Positions 43,987 to 52,498 of a stretch of DNA of 64,000 nucleotides are shown here, in pieces; the stretch's first letter is position 1, and each line of letters starts with the position of its first letter. The notes under the pieces were generated by a model that did no database searches, was not told where the DNA came from, and worked only from the letters and a program-made list of their open reading frames with translations. The stretch covers positions 4,526,001 through 4,590,000 of the forward strand of contig OZ242007.1 in NCBI GenBank assembly GCA_965204695.1. The letters run 5' to 3'. The position numbers and the translations under genes were made by a program. Source of the stretch: JAHEKD01 sp965204695. GTDB lineage: Bacteria > Pseudomonadota > Gammaproteobacteria > Arenicellales > JAHEKD01.

Positions 43987-45038
43987 GCAGATCACCTGAC
44001 AGTTTCCTCGGATTCTTAACTCCGAGACAGTTAATAGTATGGTGTTCAGTTTTACACGCTGATCACCCCCGAAACTGTCCATTTTTGCACGCTGTTTAAC
44101 AGAGATGTAATTGGCAGGCGGCGGTTAGACACTCATTTCCTCGCGCTACGTCAACTTGGGGCAAAAATTGACACTGATGACTGTTATCAGTTCAATGCTG
44201 ACTCACTTCACAGTGCGGATGTTTTCTTCGACGAGCCTTCAGTTACCGCAACCGAAAATGCATTGTGTGTTGCCGTAGCTGCACAAGGTACGACTATTTT
44301 ACGCAACTGTGCCTCAGAGCCGCATGTCCAGGACCTCGCCCATTTTCTTAACGCATTAGGTGCGCAAATTGAAGGTATTGGAACCAATACTATGACAATT
44401 CAGGGGGCGGTTGAATTGAATGGTGCTAAGTACCGTATAGGCCCGGATCATATAGAAGTGGGATCACTGATCGGCTTGGCCGCTGTGACTCGTTCTGAAA
44501 TCACCGTTCGTCGTGCAGGAATTGGACACCTCAGATCAACATTAATGAATTTTGAACGGTTAGGAATTACGTGTCGAATCGATGGTGATGATTTACTGAT
44601 TCCGGCCCAGCAAGATTTGAAAATACGAGAAGACTTCGGGGGTCATATTCCTAAGATTGAAGATCAGCCCTGGCCTGCATTTCCAGCAGATACCATGTCC
44701 ATAGCCATCGTTGTGGCGACGCAATGTGATGGTGTGGTAATGATGTTCGAAAAAATGTTTGAAAGCCGTTTGTTTTTTGTCGACAAACTCATTGCAATGG
44801 GGGCTCGGATCGTGCTTTGTGATCCTCATCGAGCGATTATTTCGGGTCCCTCACAGTTGCGAAGCGCCAGACTTGAAAGCCCGGATATTCGAGCGGGCAT
44901 GGCTATGTTGATTGCAGCGATGTGCGCCAGGGGTACCAGTACAATTAACAATGCACAACAAATCGAGCGTGGTTATGAACGAATTGATGAACGCTTGAAT
45001 GCACTTGGTGCGAATATAGTACGAACGAGTATGTAACT

Positions 45039-45839
45039 ATGAATTATAAAAAGTACACGAATGCTAATCGTGAGGCTTGGGATGAGGTTGCTCCCATTCA
45101 TGCCAAGCATAATTTCGCACAACAACTAGAAGATTTTTCGCAAACAGGTTTTAACTGTTTGATTGAATTAGAACAGATATGGTTGAATAAGATTGGAGTC
45201 GTTGGCAAAGATGTCGCACAAGTTTGCTGTAATAACGGTCGAGAGCTAATTTCTATAAAAAATATGGGAGCAAATCGTTGTGTTGGTTTTGATGGGTCCA
45301 AGGCGTTCATTGCTCAGGCTCTACGGATAAATGAAGTGGCAGGAACCGATTGTGAGTTTATTTGTACTGATGTTTACGATATAAAACAGGACTTTAATGA
45401 TCAGTTTGATTTGCTTGTGACTACCGAAGGTGCGCTGATTTGGATGCCCGATTTAAATAAATATTTTGAAATTCTCAGCAGACTGATAAAGCCTGGTGGT
45501 AGACTTTTCATGTTTGAAGAGCACCCGGTCATTGAAATGATTGAGCCAGGTGAAGCGGATGATCCGGTAATCTGGACTGAATCATATTTTAGTGAAAATG
45601 CATATGCGAATACCGATGGTCTGGATTACTATGGTGATGAAGAATACGATGCTAAAGTAAATTACACATTTATTCATCCTATTTCAAAAACTATCAGCTG
45701 CGCGATAAACAATGGTTTGTCAGTCAAGAATTTTGTTGAGTATCCGTACCATATTTCTAATACTTGGTATAACGTTGAGAAGCAGGGCCCAGAGTTACCC
45801 ATGAGTTATGTTCTTGTCCTTCAAAAAGACTTTGCTTAA
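45039..45839 (+). CDS. Class I SAM-dependent methyltransferase
   Basis: A 266-residue methyltransferase. The SAM-binding region is around VAQVCCNNGRELISIKNMG (residues 60-80), a variant glycine-poor motif I, followed by VGFDGSKAF and LLVTTEGALIWMPDL. LIKPGGRLFMFEEHPV is the usual post-motif block. It starts two bases after the murA-like stop, so it was probably cotranscribed with it and may be affected by the upstream insertion. Substrate unknown. Confidence 0.82.
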   Translation: MNYKKYTNANREAWDEVAPIHAKHNFAQQLEDFSQTGFNCLIELEQIWLNKIGVVGKDVAQVCCNNGRELISIKNMGANRCVGFDGSKAFIAQALRINEVAGTDCEFICTDVYDIKQDFNDQFDLLVTTEGALIWMPDLNKYFEILSRLIKPGGRLFMFEEHPVIEMIEPGEADDPVIWTESYFSENAYANTDGLDYYGDEEYDAKVNYTFIHPISKTISCAINNGLSVKNFVEYPYHISNTWYNVEKQGPELPMSYVLVLQKDFA

Positions 45840-45998
45840 CCTAATTATTCAAGAATATCTAATACTAAGCAATAATATTCATAATTTAATCTAATTATTT
45901 AGAAAATTATCCTAATTAAGTCCGGTTTTGTACTATAGATAAAACTCACTTCCTATCCGGTTTTAGGTATTATTATTAAATAACCACACAGGTAGTTC

Positions 45999-48900
45999 AT
46001 GTCTAAGCGTCCGACAATTAACCTTGAGCAAAAATACTCTCAACAAGAGGGTCGGATATTTCTAAACGGCACCCAGGCTTTAGTACGCTTGCCGATGGTG
46101 CAAATAAGGCGGGATCGTGCTACAGGTCTGAATACGGCCGGATTCATTTCGGGATATCGCGGTTCACCTTTAGGTGGCTACGATCTGCAATTAATGTCAG
46201 CTAAAAAATACCTGGATGATTACAGTATCGTTTTTCAGCCGGGAGTAAATGAAGATCTGGCTGCTACAGCAGTTTGGGGTTCCCAGCAATTACATTTATC
46301 GCCGGGTGCCAAATATGATGGTGTAATTGGTATCTGGTATGGCAAAGGGCCAGGTGTGGATCGTTCTGGTGATGTATTAAAGCATGCCAATGCTGCCGGA
46401 TCGTCAAAACACGGTGGCGTGCTTTGTTTGGCGGGTGATGACCATGGGGCTAAATCATCGACTCTGCCGCATCAGTCTGACCATGATTTCATGTCAGCTA
46501 TCATTCCCATGTTATATCCTTCCAGTATTCATGAGTTTATCGAAATGGGGCTGTTGGGTATTGCTATGTCGCGCTATTCGGGTTGTTGGGTTGGTATGAA
46601 GGTGATTTCAGATACAGTTGAAACCACAGCCGCTGTCGATCTAGCAGGTGAGTCACGTCAGTTTGTGATTCCGACAGACTTTGAGTTACCCGAGGATGGA
46701 GTTAATCTTCGCGCTCCGGATAATCGCTGGTTACAAGATGAGCGATTGCAAAACTATAAACCGTATGCCGCATTGGCTTTTGCCAGGGCGAATCAGGTTG
46801 ATCAGATCACCCTCGATTCAAATAACGCAAGGTTAGGAATCGTGGCTTCAGGCAAAGCTTATGAAAATGTTCGTCAAGCTCTCAGGGAATTAGAAATCAA
46901 CGAACAAATCGCTCAGGATCTAGGGCTGAGAGTCTATAAAGTCAGGATGCCTTGGCCGCTGGAACCGGAAGGCATTCGCCAGTTTTCACTGGGTTTAGAG
47001 GAAGTGCTGATTGTCGAGGAGCGCCGGGAGATTATTGAAAATCAAATTAAGCAACAATTGTTTAATTGGCGGGCAGATGTAAGACCTCGAATTATCGGTA
47101 AATTTGATCATCATGATCAACATGTACTGTCTTTGAATGAAGAATTGACAGTTGGGACTGTTGCGCGCGCAATCGCGGACAGGTTGCTTAATTTTGAAAT
47201 GGAGACTGCGCTTAAAGAAAAGATTGAAGCCAAATTGCATTGGCTCGAGGAGCGTAATGCATTCAGTAAAAGCCATGTTGCCCCATTAGATCGGTTGCCT
47301 TATTACTGTTCGGGTTGTCCCCATAACACTTCTACTAAAGTGCCTGAAGGTAGTCGTGGCATGGCTGGTATCGGTTGTCATTTTATGGTGACCTGGATGG
47401 ACAGAAACTCTGACACCTTTTCCCAAATGGGCGGTGAGGGAATCAGTTGGACTGGAACAGCGCCGTTTACTGATGAAAAGCATGTGTTTGTTAATCTTGG
47501 CGACGGAACTTATTTTCATTCCGGGCATTTGGCAGTCAGGCAAGCAGTTTCTTCGGGTGTAAATGTCACCTACAAAATTCTCTATAATGATGCAGTAGCC
47601 ATGACGGGCGGGCAAGCCGTTGATGGCGTGCTTACTCCCGAGCAGGTCACTCATCAACTATTTTATGAGGGCGTCAGACCCATTTATCTGCTTACCGAAT
47701 CACCAGAAAGTTACAAACATACTGACTTGGCAGAAGGTGTAATCGTCCTGCATCGTGATCATATTGATCCGGTAATGGAACAGCTACGTGACACACCTGG
47801 TTGCTCGGCAATTGTTTATGTGCAAACTTGTGCAGCGGAGAAACGCCGTCGACGCAAACGTGGATTATTAGAAGATCCACCCAATCGGGTTATCATTAAC
47901 CCTCTGGTTTGTGAAGGCTGTGGTGATTGTTCTGTGCAATCAAATTGTGTTTCGATTGAACCGTTGGAAACGGCATTTGGCCGCAAGCGTCAAATTAATC
48001 AATCGAGTTGCAATAAGGATTATTCCTGTGTGAAGGGATTTTGCCCATCTTTTGTAACCGTGAACGGTGGACAGTTACGCAGCAAAGCAACCGGCTTTTC
48101 AACAGATTTGGAAAATATTCCGGCTCCTCAGACGAACATTTCGTTGGAGCATCCTTACAATATTGCAATTACTGGTGTTGGTGGCACAGGTGTCCTTACG
48201 ATTGGTGCATTAATCGGTATGGCAGCTCATATTGAAGGTAAAGCCAGTATGATTCTGGATATGTCAGGATTAGCACAGAAGGGTGGCTCGGTAATTAGTC
48301 ACGTTCGTATAAGTAATAATCCTGAACAAGTCACTTCCCCCAGAATAGTCAATGGTCGAGCTGATTTGCTTATAGCGGCAGACAGTGTGGTTGCTTCATC
48401 CAAAGATGGAATTTCACTTTGTGCGCCAGATCATACAAAAGCTATAGTGAATACTCATCTAACTCCTGTTGCTGGGTTTATCACCAAGCGAGACTTTGAC
48501 TTCAAACAAAAACTGGTTGAGTCGTCGATTAAGAAAAACGTTGTTAAAACGGGTGACTTTAAAAACTTCACGGATATTGCTGAACGTGTAATCGGTGATG
48601 CTATTGCGACCAATATTTTGATGTTGGGATACTCGTTGCAAAAAGGTTATTTGCCCATATCAGCTCAGTCTATTATTCAAGCTATCGAAATTAATGGTGT
48701 TGCAATTGAAGCCAATAAAAAGTCATTTAAACTGGGCAGATTAATTGCTGAAACACCGGAATTGATAGGCGAAATCCTCAAGCCGAAAAGTATAGAAAAG
48801 ACTCAGGATGATATGAGTTTGGAGGAGCTTATTGAACATCGTAGTCAATTTTTAACTGAGTATCAAAATCAGCGTTTGGCAAATAAGTATTTGCACCTTA

Positions 48901-49478
48901 TTGAAAAGGTGAAAACCCAAGTTGAACAACAAAAACTCGACCCGCAGATTATTAGAGCTGTTGCCGAAAATTACGCCAAGCTGTTGGCTTATAAAGATGA
49001 ATATGAAATAGCCCGACTTTATACAAATGGTAACTTCGAAAAACAGCTCAATCAGGAATTCGAAGGCAACTACGAAATCAAATTTAATTTGGCACCACCA
49101 ATCTTTCCAGGTAAAGCTCCTAATGGTCGACCCAAGAAACGCCAATTTGGCGGGTGGATGATTAAGACGTTTAGTTTTTTGACCAAGCTCAAAGGAGTAC
49201 GCGGTACACCTTTTGATATTTTTGGATACCATCCAGATCGCAAAGCAGAAAGACAGCTAATCAAAAATTATGAAGCATTAGTTGATGATCTACTACCCAA
49301 AATCAATAGTTCAAATCAGTATACTGCTGTCGATTTACTCTCAATTCCTAAAGATATAAGGGGGTTTGGGCCTGTTAAAGCACAATCGATAATTGAGGCT
49401 AAAGAGTGCGAAAAACAACTGCTCAAGAAATTTAAAAATCCAGATCAGTTACAACCAGTCATTGATCGGGCTGCCTAG
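45999..49478 (+). CDS. Indolepyruvate:ferredoxin oxidoreductase, fused subunits
   Basis: A 1159-residue thiamine-diphosphate enzyme that oxidatively decarboxylates aryl- or branched 2-oxoacids to acyl-CoA, reducing ferredoxin. The N-terminal pyrimidine-binding domain has GFISGYRGSPLGGYD. The TPP site is near residue 495-550 (VNLGDGTYFHSGHLAVRQA). Ferredoxin-type cysteines follow in VCEGCGDCSVQSNC and CNKDYSCVKGFC. The gamma-like domain has GVGGTGVLTIGALIG and AQKGGSVISHV. A C-terminal extension completes the bacterial fused type. It stands alone after a 159-base AT-rich gap containing two TCCGGTTTT direct repeats (about 45922 and 45956) that may be regulatory. Confidence 0.93.
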   Translation: MSKRPTINLEQKYSQQEGRIFLNGTQALVRLPMVQIRRDRATGLNTAGFISGYRGSPLGGYDLQLMSAKKYLDDYSIVFQPGVNEDLAATAVWGSQQLHLSPGAKYDGVIGIWYGKGPGVDRSGDVLKHANAAGSSKHGGVLCLAGDDHGAKSSTLPHQSDHDFMSAIIPMLYPSSIHEFIEMGLLGIAMSRYSGCWVGMKVISDTVETTAAVDLAGESRQFVIPTDFELPEDGVNLRAPDNRWLQDERLQNYKPYAALAFARANQVDQITLDSNNARLGIVASGKAYENVRQALRELEINEQIAQDLGLRVYKVRMPWPLEPEGIRQFSLGLEEVLIVEERREIIENQIKQQLFNWRADVRPRIIGKFDHHDQHVLSLNEELTVGTVARAIADRLLNFEMETALKEKIEAKLHWLEERNAFSKSHVAPLDRLPYYCSGCPHNTSTKVPEGSRGMAGIGCHFMVTWMDRNSDTFSQMGGEGISWTGTAPFTDEKHVFVNLGDGTYFHSGHLAVRQAVSSGVNVTYKILYNDAVAMTGGQAVDGVLTPEQVTHQLFYEGVRPIYLLTESPESYKHTDLAEGVIVLHRDHIDPVMEQLRDTPGCSAIVYVQTCAAEKRRRRKRGLLEDPPNRVIINPLVCEGCGDCSVQSNCVSIEPLETAFGRKRQINQSSCNKDYSCVKGFCPSFVTVNGGQLRSKATGFSTDLENIPAPQTNISLEHPYNIAITGVGGTGVLTIGALIGMAAHIEGKASMILDMSGLAQKGGSVISHVRISNNPEQVTSPRIVNGRADLLIAADSVVASSKDGISLCAPDHTKAIVNTHLTPVAGFITKRDFDFKQKLVESSIKKNVVKTGDFKNFTDIAERVIGDAIATNILMLGYSLQKGYLPISAQSIIQAIEINGVAIEANKKSFKLGRLIAETPELIGEILKPKSIEKTQDDMSLEELIEHRSQFLTEYQNQRLANKYLHLIEKVKTQVEQQKLDPQIIRAVAENYAKLLAYKDEYEIARLYTNGNFEKQLNQEFEGNYEIKFNLAPPIFPGKAPNGRPKKRQFGGWMIKTFSFLTKLKGVRGTPFDIFGYHPDRKAERQLIKNYEALVDDLLPKINSSNQYTAVDLLSIPKDIRGFGPVKAQSIIEAKECEKQLLKKFKNPDQLQPVIDRAA

Positions 49479-49639
49479 CACCATTAAGCACTGCATCAAC
49501 TAATTTAACTTAGGTAACTGTACTTACACCATGAAAATGTTAACGCATCACTATTACAAGCTATTTGTGTATGCTGATAATTAATGCTAACATTAAAACA
49601 ATTTAATAAAAATTAAATAATACTAAGGAAAAGTTAACT

Positions 49640-50218
49640 ATGAAACAATTTAGAAAAGTACTGATTCAATTTGCCCGAAAATTACGTAAACAATCTGAAG
49701 ATGAAAATAGTCAAATAAAAAAATATGATCTTGTTGTAGCTTTAGAAGCCAACCGTAAAAACGAAAAACCGGATCAATCGGACTCGTCTAAAATTCATAA
49801 GATTCTTGAAAAGCTTGCGATCGATAGCGAATTTTTGAAAGTAATACAAGAAAAACCGCAAGCATTAATGGAGGAATTTGATCTTGATAAGGAGGATATT
49901 AAAGCATTACAAGCTGCTGATTTATTAGTAGCTGTGCGGCGTATTAATCCTTTGCTGGAACCGACTGCTGAGGATATTGCAGCAACAGTACACATCCCAA
50001 ATACAGGTGTTAGTACCATTACTAATACAGGTTTTAGTACTGTTACATTAGACACGGGCAGTACCTGTACCGTTACTAATAGTGTTTTGCCGGCGTCTAT
50101 GGCACAAACGGTTCAAGCGCTGAAAGAAAAGGATTCAATTTACCTTTCAAATTTAATTCAACGCTTAGCAGAGGATGAAGAATTTTACGACCAAACCAGG
50201 AGTTATTTTGGGCACTAA
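49640..50218 (+). CDS. Precursor-like protein A with Ser/Thr-rich single-Cys core
   Basis: A 192-residue protein with no signal peptide. Residues 1-48 are basic; 51-99 form an acidic helical segment (DSEFLKVIQEKPQALMEEF) reminiscent of RiPP leader regions. Residues 122-147 are 13/26 Ser or Thr, with TGVSTIT, TGFSTVT and DTGSTCTVTN; Cys143 is the only Cys. The last 30 residues (LIQRLAEDEEFYDQTRSYFG) echo the leader helix. A paralogue of the same length lies at 51920 with the same blocks. AAGGAAA precedes the ATG. It overlaps the following glycosyltransferase gene, its likely modifying enzyme. Precursor status is inference. Confidence 0.75.
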   Translation: MKQFRKVLIQFARKLRKQSEDENSQIKKYDLVVALEANRKNEKPDQSDSSKIHKILEKLAIDSEFLKVIQEKPQALMEEFDLDKEDIKALQAADLLVAVRRINPLLEPTAEDIAATVHIPNTGVSTITNTGFSTVTLDTGSTCTVTNSVLPASMAQTVQALKEKDSIYLSNLIQRLAEDEEFYDQTRSYFGH

Positions 50219-51143
50219 TATCGCTGGTGATCCACAATTAAGTGTTGTTATTCCATCAAGAAATGAAAATGAACGCATCAAGGAAACACTTATTTCAATC
50301 GACTCAGGGATATCAACAAACACCGATATTGAAATAGTTATAGTTGATGATGCATCAGAGACGCCGGTTAAAAAAATTTTAGATGAACTGTCAGTTCGAG
50401 CAAAAATAACAGTTATAAGGTCAGAATTTCGTCAAGGGGTACCGATTTCCAGAAATATTGGGTGTAATATTGCAAAGGGTGAAGTATTGCTAATTACAGA
50501 TGCCCATGTCAAATTTCCTAAAGAATGGGATAAGTTGATTCTTCCTTATACGGGTGCTGAAAGGATATTGGTCGGTTCAATCGTATCAAAACCAAAGTTT
50601 AAGGCTTGTGGGTGTCGTTTAGTCGTACCCTACATGGGGACTTGGTGGAATGGTAAGACTCCTGAAAGATTAGAACCTATCCAAGTTGCACCATGTTCTG
50701 CAACTATTATTCCCAATCAGTTGTTTAGAAAACTTGGTGGGTATGACTCAGGGATGAGATTGTATGGTGCCGCTGAACCAGAGTTTAGTGTCAGAGCATG
50801 GTTGTCAGGTGCAGAAATTTTAGCTTTACCCGAACTTGAACTTGAGCATGCATTTAAAGATGAGGACCAACGTAGTAGTTGGGTCACTGAACATAGAGTA
50901 GACATGATACACAATGGAATACGTTTTGGTTTGCTATATCTTTCCAAAAAAGAAACTTTAAGGATGATTCGACATTATACTTTGAAATTTCCTGGTCATA
51001 TGCAAGAAGCTTCTAAATTACTTACAGATAGTGATGTATGGAATAGAAGGGCAGAACTCCAAGATAAACTTAAGTATAATTTTAATTGGTATATCAACAA
51101 GTTCTCACTGCTTAACCAAGTTGGACAACCGATATTTGAGTAA
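50208..51143 (+). CDS. Glycosyltransferase A, GT2/GT27-like (polypeptide GalNAc-transferase-like)
   Basis: A 311-residue GT-A enzyme. It opens with LSVVIPSRNENERIKETL, followed by VIVDDASE and a D-x-H metal motif in ITDAHVKFP, as in polypeptide GalNAc-transferases. APCSATIIP and YDSGMRLYGAAEPEFSVRAW match the acceptor region of that family. The TTG at 50208 is preferred because AGGAG lies five bases upstream and gives exactly the length of its paralogue; an ATG at 50175 lacks a spaced ribosome binding site. It overlaps the precursor gene by 11 bases. It probably glycosylates Ser/Thr in that precursor. Confidence 0.8.
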   Translation: MGTNIAGDPQLSVVIPSRNENERIKETLISIDSGISTNTDIEIVIVDDASETPVKKILDELSVRAKITVIRSEFRQGVPISRNIGCNIAKGEVLLITDAHVKFPKEWDKLILPYTGAERILVGSIVSKPKFKACGCRLVVPYMGTWWNGKTPERLEPIQVAPCSATIIPNQLFRKLGGYDSGMRLYGAAEPEFSVRAWLSGAEILALPELELEHAFKDEDQRSSWVTEHRVDMIHNGIRFGLLYLSKKETLRMIRHYTLKFPGHMQEASKLLTDSDVWNRRAELQDKLKYNFNWYINKFSLLNQVGQPIFE

Positions 51144-51222
51144 TAATTTAAGTATTCTTGTATCGGATGAAATCGATTGGCAGGTACTTGGTCTGGTATC
51201 GTATTAACTATATAGGCTTATT

Positions 51223-51828
51223 GTGTCAGGAATTAAATACGTCGTATTCGATGTAGGGGGTGTGCTTGTTGAATTAACGGGTGCTGATAAGCTTATCGAA
51301 TGGACTGGCAATAAATATCAAGATGAATATGAGTTTTATCATGCATGGATAACTTCGCCAGTAGTACAAAAGTTTGAAAGGGGTCATTGTAGCAAAGAGT
51401 TTTTTGTTAAAGCCATCATTGAAGAAATGCGACTACCCGTCTCTGCAAAACAATTTATACAAGAATTTACAAGTTGGCCAAATGGATTGCTGGATGGAAT
51501 AGCAGATCTATTACCGCTGGTTAAAACTAAACTGCCAATCGCCTGTCTTTCTAATACCAATGAACTGCATTGGCCGAATCAGAAAGATGCGGATTTTCTT
51601 AACACTATTTTTGATCAGATGTTTTTATCCTATGAGATGGGCATGGTCAAGCCGGATATTGAAATCTATGAGGAAATGGTAGGACAGATTGGGCTGCCTG
51701 CTAGTCAAATCCTATTTATTGACGACAATCAGATTAATATTGATGGAGCAGTTAAAGCTGGATTAATAGCACGTAAAGCGAGGGGGCTGGCTGATATACA
51801 ACAGGTTTTTAGAGAATTTGATATTTAA
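51223..51828 (+). CDS. HAD family hydrolase
   Basis: A 201-residue HAD-like hydrolase with motif I VVFDVGGVLVEL, a cap helix region, motif II LSNTNE, and motifs III/IV KPDIEIYE and FIDDNQINIDGA. The group includes sugar and nucleotide phosphatases such as YihX. The start is GTG. It lies between the two precursor-glycosyltransferase modules on the same strand, so it may remove phosphate from a sugar used in the modification; this is inference. Confidence 0.82.
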   Translation: MSGIKYVVFDVGGVLVELTGADKLIEWTGNKYQDEYEFYHAWITSPVVQKFERGHCSKEFFVKAIIEEMRLPVSAKQFIQEFTSWPNGLLDGIADLLPLVKTKLPIACLSNTNELHWPNQKDADFLNTIFDQMFLSYEMGMVKPDIEIYEEMVGQIGLPASQILFIDDNQINIDGAVKAGLIARKARGLADIQQVFREFDI

Positions 51829-51919
51829 ATTCAGCAGTGCAAATTTTAACACTGGATAATGGTGTTATCATAATTATTCATTTATACTGATATATAAATA
51901 ACACTAAAAGAGGTAACCA

Positions 51920-52498
51920 ATGAAACAATTTAAGGCAATGCTTGTAAGACTTGCTAAAAATTTGCGAAAAGAATCAAATGAAAAAAAATTACTTGGTAAA
52001 TCCGATCTGGTTTTATCCTTAAAATCGAAACGCAAACCTAGAAAGCCCTCCGAGGATGAATCTGAAATTCAAAAAGTATTGTCCAAAATTGCCAGTGACT
52101 CTGAGTTTCTGAAGCTGATTAGAGAAAAGCCGCAGGCTTTAATGGAAGATTTTGATTTTGATAAGGATGACATTAAGGCGCTGTTAGCGGCGGATTTATT
52201 GGTATCAGTCCAATCAGCTAACCCTTTATTACAGCAATCTGAAGGCGGAACAGCGGCGACTATTTATTTTCCTGATGGCACAATAACCGGCAATATTCCT
52301 GATACTGGAGTAAGCACTATAACCACCGATACTGGCAGCACATGTACGGTAACTAACAATGGGCCAATTGTATCAATTGCTAGCACAGTAGAATCTTTGA
52401 AAGGCCAAGACTCTGTCTACCTTGCAGGTGTAATTCAACGATTAGTTGAAGATGAAGAGTTCTATGAAGAAGTCAGGAGCTATTTTGGGCTTCAATGA
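51920..52498 (+). CDS. Precursor-like protein B with Ser/Thr-rich single-Cys core
   Basis: A 192-residue paralogue of the protein at 49640. The leader-like part (DSEFLKLIREKPQALMEDF), the segment TGVSTITTDTGSTCTVTN (residues 129-146, 10 of 18 Ser/Thr, sole Cys142) and the end VIQRLVEDEEFYEEVRSYFG are conserved. Compared with A it lacks one TGxSTxT unit but has an extra TITGNIPD stretch before the core, so the total length is equal. AGAGG precedes the ATG. It overlaps the next glycosyltransferase gene. Confidence 0.75.
   Translation: MKQFKAMLVRLAKNLRKESNEKKLLGKSDLVLSLKSKRKPRKPSEDESEIQKVLSKIASDSEFLKLIREKPQALMEDFDFDKDDIKALLAADLLVSVQSANPLLQQSEGGTAATIYFPDGTITGNIPDTGVSTITTDTGSTCTVTNNGPIVSIASTVESLKGQDSVYLAGVIQRLVEDEEFYEEVRSYFGLQ

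Larger units (their letters stand above)
41602..44101 (-). mobile_element. IS21-family insertion sequence, copy 2 (2500 bp, inverted)
   Basis: The same element as at 29758-32257 in the opposite orientation, with ends TGTCAATCAGCG on the left and CGCTGTTTAACA on the right. The encoded IstA and IstB are identical to those of copy 1 at the protein level, which indicates recent transposition. The two copies frame a segment of 9344 bases. Confidence 0.93.
41224..45036 (+). pseudogene. murA: MurA-like enolpyruvyl transferase with Asp at the Cys position, split by IS21
   Basis: Joining 41224-41601 to 44110-45036 (one 8-bp duplication removed) restores a 434-residue frame. It aligns by eye over its full length with UDP-GlcNAc enolpyruvyl transferase: CGNKNAALPIIAASL, ARIRASILLVGP, the loop PPPGGDVIGRRRLDTHF, and RGYERIDERLNALGANI near the end. 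The loop residue that is the catalytic Cys in E. coli MurA is Asp125 here, as in naturally fosfomycin-resistant MurA types. The insertion falls just after this residue, so the product should be inactive. If it is the only murA, the cell could not make peptidoglycan, so another copy is expected. Confidence 0.88.
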
